Of a stretch of DNA of 7,475 nucleotides, positions 1 through 5,447 are shown piece by piece. This DNA comes from ChocPot-Mid sp043804925. Its GTDB lineage: Bacteria > Bacteroidota > Ignavibacteria > Kapaibacteriales > UBA2268. Under the pieces are notes generated by a model, which saw nothing but the letters and a program-made list of their open reading frames with translations, was not told the origin of the DNA and made no database searches. Position numbers and translations under genes: made by a program. The stretch covers positions 1-7,475 of the forward strand of contig JAZDIP010000064.1 in NCBI GenBank assembly GCA_043804925.1, given 5' to 3'. How positions within the stretch are numbered: position 1 is the stretch's first letter; the number at the start of each line of letters is the position of its first letter.

Positions 1-621
1 GAAGTAAGATTTTATGATGATGATAGTAAATTATTATCCTTTGGAGAAGAGAGAGTTGGATTGCATGAATATAATATCGAAAAAAATGAATTCGGAATGC
101 CAGTTAAACAAATATTATACGGAACTTCTAAAGATTTTGAACTTGCACCTGATGAAAAGCATTTCATCTCCTCTGGTCCAACAATCTGGAATATTGAAAC
201 CGGAGACAGCATACAACTGCACGCAGACCCTGAGCTAAACGATATGGATTATGTTGCCGTTTCGGACAACGGAAAAATGCTTGCGGCTATGTCTCCCGAA
301 GGTCGCATTGTCGTTTGGGATGTAGAAAAATACCTAACACCAGTCGAAGAAAAACCTATAACAGAAAAGAATGTTTTAAGTATTTTTCCAAATCCTACAG
401 AAAACACAATCAACCTCCGCTACCGCATAGAATCAGCGAGCAGGGTAAATATTTTCATAACAGATATTTTAGGTAACCAAACGCTATTGAAAAGCGATTA
501 CAAATTCCCCGGGGATTATGTTGAGATGTTCAACTTGAATGGCTATTCGCAAGGGATATATAATGTTGTTTTGCAGACAGACAAGCAAGTTTTTAGTGAA
601 AGGGTAGTGCTTATAAAATGA
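1..621 (+). CDS. WD40-like beta-propeller protein with T9SS type A sorting domain, 3' part (5' end outside window)
   Basis: The frame is open from base 1 to the TGA at 619-621, giving 206 residues of a protein whose start lies upstream; the TTG at 61 is only an internal Leu codon. Residues 46-72 and 85-110 read as WD40-type blades, each ending in an IWNIETG or VVWDVEK strand after an APDEK or VSDNGK turn. A linker rich in Glu, Pro and Lys follows. The last ~80 residues (from about 125) are a T9SS type A sorting domain: FPNPTEN, LRYRIE, a DILGNQ turn, a GDYVEMFNL strand, GIYNVVLQ and a closing RVVLIK. This domain directs cargo through the outer membrane after Sec export and is normally cleaved off. 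The protein is therefore probably secreted or surface-attached; its ligand is unknown. The stop overlaps the start of the next gene (ATGA), suggesting translational coupling. Confidence 0.85.
   Translation, partial: EVRFYDDDSKLLSFGEERVGLHEYNIEKNEFGMPVKQILYGTSKDFELAPDEKHFISSGPTIWNIETGDSIQLHADPELNDMDYVAVSDNGKMLAAMSPEGRIVVWDVEKYLTPVEEKPITEKNVLSIFPNPTENTINLRYRIESASRVNIFITDILGNQTLLKSDYKFPGDYVEMFNLNGYSQGIYNVVLQTDKQVFSERVVLIK
409..603 (+). repeat. T9SS sorting-domain DNA repeat, copy A
   Basis: This is the coding DNA of the first gene's sorting domain. Aligned by hand without gaps to copy B (1707-1901), it shows about 36 differences in 195 positions, roughly 82% identity. Long identical stretches include CAACCTCCGCTACCGCAT and TATAATGTTGTTTTGCAG. 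The upstream parts of the two genes show no such similarity. Confidence 0.8.
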
Positions 622-1919
622 AAATAAAAAACATAATAGTATTTTTGATTCTAATTCAAACTTGTAACTCTTTCTCTCAAGCACCTGAATGGTTGGTATT
701 TGATATTGAAAATTCACCGGTTCCGTTTAATAATCTACATGATATAACTTTTGACAAAGATGGTTATGTTGTTATGGTATTTGGGCAGGATGGATATAAT
801 CGAGGCGGTGGTCTTGTTTTCTATGATTATAATGATTGGGATGTACTCAATACTGACAATTCTGTTATTCCTACTAACCAATTACTTGAAGTTGAAATAG
901 ATAAGAATAATGCTATTTGGATAGGATCTTTAGGTGAGGAGGGATTATTCAAATTCAAGGATAATGATATTCAGGTATTCGATAAAACAAACAGCCCAAT
1001 AAAAAACACCTTTATAAGAAATTTAGTCGTAGATAGCAACAATGTTAAATGGTTCAGAAATGCTTCATTATCCGGCAAAGATCTTATTTATAGCTTTGAT
1101 GATATAAATTGGTTGATTATTGATTCATCAAATTCTTTTTATAAAAGATATTCTGAAGTTCGTACATTATTTGTAGATAAACAAAACGATAAGTGGTTCG
1201 GATTTATGGGAACAGATTGCTATATTGCTAGATTTAATAATAAAAATTGGATTGTTTATGACACCATATTCAATACAGTCAATGATTGGTCATCTCAATT
1301 TTGCATTGAAGAGGATAGTGTAGGCAATATATGGATTGGCACTTTGAAACCTATTATTTTTGATGGAAAATATTGGACTATTTTATATGATTTTCCTGGT
1401 TGGGGTGTCTATTCAATTGCAACTGAATCAAATAATGATATTTGGATTTTAGGTGATAGCATGAATGTAGGACGCTTAATTAAATATAAACAAGGCGAAT
1501 GGACTATTTTGGATTCTTCAAATTCAGCATATAATACAAAAGGTTCTCTGATAAAAATTGACAAATACGGAAATAAACTAATAACAACTTCAAAAGGCTT
1601 ATATATATTTAAGGAAGGAGGTGTTGTAGGTATAACAGATGTAGATGAAGACATAAAAGTTGAGCAAAACAAAATACTTTGTTATCCAAATCCAACATCA
1701 TGTATAGTCAACCTCCGCTACCGCATTGAAACAGCAGGATTGGTGAATATTTTTCTGACAGATGTTTTAGGCAACCAAACACTATTGAAAAGCGAATACA
1801 AATTCCCCGGGGATTACGTAGAGACGTTCAATTTTAACGTCTATCCGCAGGGGATTTATAATGTTGTTTTGCAGATGAGTGATAATGTTTTTAGTGAAAG
1901 AGTGATGATAGTGCAATAG
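618..1919 (+). CDS. secreted seven-repeat beta-propeller protein with T9SS type A sorting domain
   Basis: Complete, 433 residues. A Sec signal peptide is visible: Lys-rich start, hydrophobic core IIVFLILI, probable cleavage around SFS-QA near residue 20. Residues 24-330 contain seven repeats of the two-component-regulator-propeller type. Each has a W/V-x-[VI]-x-D strand followed by an NS or similar turn (starting near 24, 73, 117, 164, 210, 252 and 294), then a D-x-x-N/G-x-x-W-[IF]-G strand; seven repeats fit one closed seven-bladed propeller. Residues 353-433 are the T9SS sorting domain (CYPNPTS, LRYRIE, DVLGNQ, PGDYVETFN, GIYNVVLQ, RVMIVQ). There is no histidine kinase or DNA-binding part, so this is a stand-alone secreted propeller. 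Function and ligand are not recognisable. The ATG lies inside the ATGA that ends the upstream gene, so the two are probably one transcript. The sorting-domain DNA is far closer to the upstream copy than the propeller parts are. Confidence 0.88.
   Translation: MKIKNIIVFLILIQTCNSFSQAPEWLVFDIENSPVPFNNLHDITFDKDGYVVMVFGQDGYNRGGGLVFYDYNDWDVLNTDNSVIPTNQLLEVEIDKNNAIWIGSLGEEGLFKFKDNDIQVFDKTNSPIKNTFIRNLVVDSNNVKWFRNASLSGKDLIYSFDDINWLIIDSSNSFYKRYSEVRTLFVDKQNDKWFGFMGTDCYIARFNNKNWIVYDTIFNTVNDWSSQFCIEEDSVGNIWIGTLKPIIFDGKYWTILYDFPGWGVYSIATESNNDIWILGDSMNVGRLIKYKQGEWTILDSSNSAYNTKGSLIKIDKYGNKLITTSKGLYIFKEGGVVGITDVDEDIKVEQNKILCYPNPTSCIVNLRYRIETAGLVNIFLTDVLGNQTLLKSEYKFPGDYVETFNFNVYPQGIYNVVLQMSDNVFSERVMIVQ
1707..1901 (+). 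repeat. T9SS sorting-domain DNA repeat, copy B
   Basis: This is the coding DNA of the second gene's sorting domain. It is about 82% identical to copy A. Its segment 1779-1874 is about 86% identical to the orphan copy C at 2766-2861 (13 differences in 96 positions, counted by hand). Synonymous as well as non-synonymous positions are shared. Confidence 0.8.
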
Positions 1920-1931
1920 TTCAGACATTCT

Positions 1932-2067
1932 CTCTGTGGAACTCTGTGTAACTGACTTTCTTTTCACGTTTTCACGTTTTCGCGTTTTCACGTAATTCGT
2001 AATTCATAATTCGTAATTATTCCGTCCTTCGGCTAACTGACATCCGATAACGGATAACCGATAACGG
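1932..2067 (+). repeat. chain of four short tandem repeats with different units
   Basis: Four separate tandem repeats follow one another just after the propeller gene. At 1932-1951 there are two 10-mers, CTCTGTGGAA and CTCTGTGTAA. At 1961-1992 there are four 8-mers of TTTTCACG, the third with one change (TTTTCGCG). At 1993-2020 there are heptamers TAATTCG, TAATTCA, TAATTCG, with TAATTAT closing the run. At 2044-2067 there are heptamers CCGATAA, CGGATAA, CCGATAA, then CGG. No credible gene covers them. They resemble the short tandemly repeated sequences seen between genes in some cyanobacterial and FCB genomes; that comparison is from memory. Confidence 0.75.
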
Positions 2068-2174
2068 TTTAAAAATCTTTTTAAAATAAAATAAATTACA
2101 TTTCACATCAACATCGTAAATTAGTCCGTCTCGTTCTTTGCAAAAAGTTTTTAAAAATTCCCATCTATCAAGAA

Positions 2175-2369
2175 GGGTGGCACGCAGTGACGGGGTGTGT
2201 TTTTCTATTTTCTATCTTTCTATTTTCTACAACCGGGGTGTCACGAAGAGACGGGGTGTGTTTTTCTATTTTCTATCTTTCTATTTTCTATTTTCTATTT
2301 TCTAAAGCCGGGGTGTGTTTTTTCTATTTTCTATCTTTCTATTTTCTATCTTTCTATTTTCTAAAGCCG
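2175..2369 (+). repeat. nested triplicated element: GGGGTGTG head plus TTTTCTA array
   Basis: Three consecutive copies run roughly 2175-2234, 2235-2309 and 2310-2369. Copies 1 and 2 begin with a GGGTG(G/T)CACG(C/A)AG(T/A)GAC segment. All three then have CGGGGTGTG (GGGGTGTG in copy 3) followed by an inner array of TTTTCTA heptamers, interrupted by TC. The inner array has 4, 6 and 6 units, and the copies close with CAACC, AAGCC and AAGCC. The head segment can form a small imperfect hairpin (GTCAC against GAGAC). An open frame across this DNA reads only as Phe/Ser/Leu low complexity, so I treat the stretch as non-coding repeat. Confidence 0.8.
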
Positions 2370-2540
2370 TGCCTGCTCGATGTCCTCTGAGTTTAACATT
2401 TTTTACTGTTCACTGACAATGGAAAACAGTTCACGATAGAGAAAAAAACACGACAAATAAGACATTATCTGATAAACACTGAAACAACAACAACTTACAG
2501 TGTCATTGCTTAAAACTAATGACCGACATTTACGGCATAT
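2370..2540. other. gene-free spacer with two weak inverted repeats
   Basis: No gene is visible. Two short inverted repeats stand out: ACTGTT at 2405-2410 with AACAGT at 2425-2430 (14-base loop), and ACACTG at 2476-2481 with CAGTGT at 2498-2503 (16-base loop). Neither is followed by a T-run, so neither looks like a factor-independent terminator. Chance occurrence is possible. Confidence 0.3.
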
Positions 2541-2677
2541 AAAAAAAAATAAAAGATAAAAAAGATAAAAAAAGATAAAAAAGATAAAAAAAGATAAAAA
2601 AGATAAAAAAAGATAAAAAAGATAAAAAAGATAAAAAAAGATAAAAAAAGATAAAAAAGATAAAAAAAATAAAAAAA
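2541..2677 (+). repeat. GATAAAAAA(A) tandem array with 9/10-bp periodicity
   Basis: Twelve GAT triplets start at 2555, 2564, 2574, 2583, 2593, 2602, 2612, 2621, 2630, 2640, 2650 and 2659. Each is followed by 6-8 adenines. The spacings are 9, 10, 9, 10, 9, 10, 9, 9, 10, 10 and 9, so the first part is also a 19-bp higher-order repeat. Degenerate units flank it (T at 2550 and T at 2670 between A-runs). A-tracts spaced near one helical turn can bend DNA. The array is almost pure purine on this strand apart from the single T of each unit. Confidence 0.9.
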
Positions 2678-2906
2678 CAGCATTTTTAATGCAATTTCGG
2701 AATCTGCATCGTTATATATTTATTGGATTGTGGGTTACAGCGACAACAGATTTTCATTAAAAAAATCACTACTGAAAAGTGAATACAAATTCCCGGGTGA
2801 TTATGTTGAAACGTTCAACCTGAACGTCTATCCGCAAGGAATTTATAATGTTGTTTTGCAGTCAGGAGAAAAGGTTTATAGTGGAAATGTAATTATTAAT
2901 CGTTGA
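2673..2906 (+). pseudogene. orphan remnant of a T9SS sorting domain
   Basis: In the frame ending at the TGA 2904-2906, residues from 2766 onward read SLLKSEYKFPGDYVETF, then NLNVYPQGIYNVVLQ and a closing VIINR. This is the C-terminal half of the same sorting domain found in the two upstream genes. The frame is open back to a TAA at 2670-2672 but has no usable start. Its first ~30 codons show no sorting-domain or propeller similarity: the PNP motif, the LRYRIE strand, signal peptide and cargo domain are all missing. It is best read as the 3' stump of a deleted or rearranged cargo gene. The segment 2766-2861 is about 86% identical in DNA to copy B. Its end overlaps by 11 bases the end of the convergent MGMT-like gene. 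Confidence 0.85.
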
Positions 2907-3231
2907 TGTTAATCTTAATTTCCGGTACCCACAGATGCTTTTTCAAATTCACTCTGTCATCTTCGAATTCAATATCTTCGGATTCGAGTAGTTCCCTCAT
3001 CATATTTGGTGTCGAAAAATGCCTTTTTCCGGTTAGCTCTCCATTCCTGTTAATTACTCTGTGGCAAGGTATGCTCATATCTCCTGCAACTGAATTTAAT
3101 GCCCAGCCAACCATCCGTGCAGAAGATTTCAGCCCTAATGACTGAGCTATATACCCGTAAGTCGTTACTTTGCCCTCAGGGATTTTTCTAACTACATCAA
3201 ATACTTTTTCAAAAAAATCTTTGTTTTCCAT
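2896..3231 (-). CDS. small MGMT-family (alkyltransferase or alkyltransferase-like) DNA repair protein
   Basis: 111 residues from the ATG at 3231. A TTG at 3255 would add eight residues, but the family normally begins just before the first helix, as here with MENKDFFEKV. The protein is only the C-terminal DNA-binding/active-site domain of O6-alkylguanine-DNA alkyltransferase. It has KIPEGKVTTYG with IAQSLG (winged helix), ARMVGWA with Arg39 at the arginine-finger position, and PCHRV at 55-59 with Cys56 at the acceptor position, then NRNGELTG and a C-terminal LWVPE. The roughly 80-residue N-terminal domain of full MGMT/Ogt is absent, as in alkyltransferase-like (YbaZ/Atl1) proteins. In those the Cys is usually replaced (Trp in E. 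coli YbaZ), so this one could still accept alkyl groups. It acts on DNA in the cytoplasm. It is transcribed divergently from the Nudix gene. Confidence 0.87.
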   Translation of the reverse strand: MENKDFFEKVFDVVRKIPEGKVTTYGYIAQSLGLKSSARMVGWALNSVAGDMSIPCHRVINRNGELTGKRHFSTPNMMRELLESEDIEFEDDRVNLKKHLWVPEIKININD

Positions 3232-3284
3232 CTCAGGTTCATTAAACTTGAACAATTAAAACAATTTATAAAAATATACGTTGC

Positions 3285-3311
3285 TTGACAAAATTATATT
3301 AAATTTATGAT
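3285..3311 (+). promoter_or_regulatory. possible sigma70-like promoter for the Nudix-M16-moxR run
   Basis: A perfect TTGACA at 3285-3290 is followed after a 15-bp spacer by TATGAT at 3306-3311; TATATT at 3311-3316 would give a 20-bp spacer. Neither spacer is the ideal 17 bp, and Bacteroidota often use a different consensus, so this is tentative. It would place the transcript start just upstream of the ATG at 3335. Confidence 0.3.
3289..3296 (-). promoter_or_regulatory. possible Bacteroidota -7 element for the MGMT-like gene
   Basis: On the minus strand this reads TAATTTTG, which fits the Bacteroidota -7 consensus TAnnTTTG. It lies about 58 bases upstream of the MGMT-like ATG. No clear TTTG -33 element is seen at the expected distance. 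It overlaps the TTGACA of the candidate plus-strand promoter. Confidence 0.3.
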
Positions 3312-3334
3312 ATATTAAAAAAGATTATTGATTG

Positions 3335-3976
3335 ATGGAAGAAAATTGGGAATTATTTATAGATTTTTTAAGTGAGAGATTGAGAAAGCCGCTTCCGGGA
3401 CTTGAATCCCAAAAGATGATGGCACCTACAACTCCAAAGGATTATTTTCGAACATTTGAACCAAGCGAAACAGCTAATCAAAGCGCTGTAATGGCTTTAT
3501 TTGTAAAGAACAAATCAGGTATTGACCTTCTACTGACTTTAAGGAGTAAAAATATAAGCCACAGCGGACAAATCAGTTTTCCGGGTGGAAGATGCGAACA
3601 GGGAGAAACTATTGAAGAAGCTGCATTAAGAGAGACTTATGAAGAAACCGGTATTGACTCCGGTTCGATTAAGATAATTGGCAAACTCTCAGATTTGTTT
3701 GTTCCTCCTTCTGATAATATAATTACTCCTGTGCTAGGATATATTGAAGATAAACCTTTAATAAAAGTAAATCATGATGAAGTTGAGGAAGTTTTTTATG
3801 TGCCTTTATCGAACTTGATAAATGATGATTTCAGAAAAAATGAAGAATGGGATTTTAAAGGAGTAACAGTTACAATACCACTTTGGAACATTCATCCGAC
3901 AACTCCTCTTTGGGGGGCAACTGCTATGATAATTTCTGAACTACTGGAGATTTGCAGAGAATTTTATAATAATTAA
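3335..3976 (+). CDS. Nudix hydrolase, coenzyme A pyrophosphatase (NUDT7/YeaB) type
   Basis: 213 residues from the ATG at 3335; a TTG lies directly before it, and no clear Shine-Dalgarno site is present. The Nudix box GX5EX7REUXEEXGU is complete at residues 85-107: G85, E91, R99-E100, E103-E104, G106, I107. These acidic residues bind the metal for pyrophosphate hydrolysis. Just before it, LLTLRS (67-72) and HSGQISFPGG (76-85) match the extra motif that marks CoA-pyrophosphatase Nudix proteins, which split CoA and its derivatives into phosphopantetheine and 3',5'-ADP. The length also fits that family. No signal peptide is seen, so it is cytoplasmic. The M16-like gene starts 60 bp downstream on the same strand, so co-transcription is plausible. 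The substrate is inferred from the motif and could differ. Confidence 0.87.
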   Translation: MEENWELFIDFLSERLRKPLPGLESQKMMAPTTPKDYFRTFEPSETANQSAVMALFVKNKSGIDLLLTLRSKNISHSGQISFPGGRCEQGETIEEAALRETYEETGIDSGSIKIIGKLSDLFVPPSDNIITPVLGYIEDKPLIKVNHDEVEEVFYVPLSNLINDDFRKNEEWDFKGVTVTIPLWNIHPTTPLWGATAMIISELLEICREFYNN

Positions 3977-4036
3977 ATAATTTATAATTATAGTTTTTGA
4001 AATCAGCTGAATAATATTATAGAACAAATTTAAATA

Positions 4037-5368
4037 ATGAATACAAAAATGATAAATAAATTTAAAGCTCCCATTAATCCTGAAATACCGGATTTCGAGT
4101 TTCCTCAATTTGAGAAAATCCTGATAAATGAAGATATAACTCTGTATGCTGTTCATGATGATTTTCAACCACTGGTCAGTTTTACTGTATTGTTTCCCTT
4201 GGGAGCTAATTCTGAAAAAAATGCCGGAATTTCATATTTCAGTTCTCAGATGCTAAAAAGAGGTACAAAAAAAAGAAGTAGCTCACAAATAGCTGAAGAA
4301 TTTGATAAATTAGGTGCTTCTTTAAATATTTCATCTGATTGGGATTATACAAAAGCCGGATTTACTTGCCTTGGGAATTATTTCTCTGATTGTATTGAAA
4401 TTCTTTCTGATTGTATTTATAATTCCAATTTTAGTGATGATGAAATCGAAAGATTAAAAACTAAACATCTCGCTGACATAGAACAGGAAACGGCAGACCC
4501 TTCATATACTGCGGATATTTCACTGAGCAAAGGAGTTTTTGGCAATCACCCTTATGGACATCCCATGATAGGGACGAAGAGAAGCATCAAAACGATTGAA
4601 AATATTGATTGTCTGAGTTGGTATGATGAACTTTTAAGTTCAGAAAAGATTAATATTGTAGTTTCAGGTACTTTTAAAATAGAACAAGTAATTAAATTAG
4701 TTCATAAGAATTTCAAAGTGAAAGCAGAGGAAAATAAACACAGTAAAAAACTTATTCTATTTGATAAAAATATTGAAAATAAAATCATTATTAAAAATAA
4801 AAGAGACAGCGAACAAACTCATTTGAGAATAGGAAAGTTGACAATCAGTAGAAATAATCCTGATTTTCCCGCATATCAATTTGCTAATACCGTTTTCGGA
4901 GGTTTTTTTCTTTCCCGTCTTAATAAATTGCTTAGAGAGGAATTGGGATATACCTATGGAGTAAGTTCATATATCAATTCAAAAAAACTTGCATCAATTT
5001 CAGTTGTTTCAACAAGTATTAATAAAGATGCTTCTGCTGATACAGTTAAAAAAGTATTGGAACAAATGAATTTGATGAAAAATGAGAAAATTTCAGAAGA
5101 AGAATATATTTTAGTTAGAAGATATTTACTTGGCTCATTTGTGAGGGGCATTGAAACGAGCAGGCAAATTGCAGGTTTAGTCAGGAATCAAATAGTTGCA
5201 GAATTGTCCGATGATTATTACACAAATTTTTATAATAGAATAAAAGAGTTAACAATTGATGAGATATTTGATTGTCAAAAGAAATATTTTTCAACTTCCG
5301 GGCTTGTAATTACGGCTGTCGGAGATAAGAAACTCCTTGAAAAAAGTCTCGATAATACATTATTTTAA
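4037..5368 (+). CDS. M16-family (insulinase-like) peptidase homologue with degenerate zinc site
   Basis: 443 residues, the usual two-domain size for an M16B subunit. The N-terminal half follows the M16 pattern from LYAVHDDFQPLVSFTVLFP onward, but the zinc motif HxxEH is replaced by YFSSQ at 67-71, and the third ligand Glu falls on Asp147 in my alignment. The metal centre should therefore not form. The C-terminal half keeps LLREELGYTYGVSS, with Arg300 and Tyr307 as the R/Y pair that binds substrate. This matches the non-catalytic partner of heterodimeric M16B peptidases, where one subunit carries zinc and the other the R/Y pair. No catalytic partner is in this window. No signal peptide or membrane segment is seen. 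The ATG at 4037 follows an AT-rich leader without a Shine-Dalgarno site; ATG at 4049 is an alternative. moxR starts 79 bp downstream. Confidence 0.88.
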   Translation: MNTKMINKFKAPINPEIPDFEFPQFEKILINEDITLYAVHDDFQPLVSFTVLFPLGANSEKNAGISYFSSQMLKRGTKKRSSSQIAEEFDKLGASLNISSDWDYTKAGFTCLGNYFSDCIEILSDCIYNSNFSDDEIERLKTKHLADIEQETADPSYTADISLSKGVFGNHPYGHPMIGTKRSIKTIENIDCLSWYDELLSSEKINIVVSGTFKIEQVIKLVHKNFKVKAEENKHSKKLILFDKNIENKIIIKNKRDSEQTHLRIGKLTISRNNPDFPAYQFANTVFGGFFLSRLNKLLREELGYTYGVSSYINSKKLASISVVSTSINKDASADTVKKVLEQMNLMKNEKISEEEYILVRRYLLGSFVRGIETSRQIAGLVRNQIVAELSDDYYTNFYNRIKELTIDEIFDCQKKYFSTSGLVITAVGDKKLLEKSLDNTLF

Positions 5369-5436
5369 TATTTATTTATTCAATGAAATATAAAGTATAA
5401 CGTCATAGTTACTTATTCAATTTAGAATTTTAATTT

Positions 5437-5441
5437 AAGGA
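5437..5441 (+). promoter_or_regulatory. Shine-Dalgarno-like site of moxR
   Basis: AAGGA ends six bases before the ATG at 5448. It is the only good ribosome binding site in the window and supports that start. Confidence 0.55.
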
Positions 5442-5447
5442 AAATAA

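Noticed and set aside
618..680. Lipoprotein signal (Cys at residue 16) in the second propeller protein
   Set aside because: The residues before Cys (IQT) do not fit a lipobox, while a signal peptidase I site after SFS fits well and T9SS cargo usually uses it.
1782..1991. 69-codon minus-strand open frame over the end of the second propeller gene
   Set aside because: It lies antisense to a clear sorting domain and the 8-mer repeats, and its sequence has no family features.
2187..2390. 67-codon open frame on the plus strand
   Set aside because: It translates the TTTTCTA repeats into Phe/Ser/Leu/Tyr low complexity and has no domain or credible start; it is a by-product of the repeats.
2541..2677. 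CRISPR array
   Set aside because: The units are 9-10 bp with no unique spacers and no cas genes nearby; it is a simple satellite.
1920..2895. Insertion sequence remnant in the repeat-rich gap
   Set aside because: No transposase fragment, terminal inverted repeats or target duplication could be found by eye.
3232..3255. TTG start at 3255 for the MGMT-like gene
   Set aside because: It adds eight residues with no family similarity; the ATG at 3231 matches the usual start of the domain.
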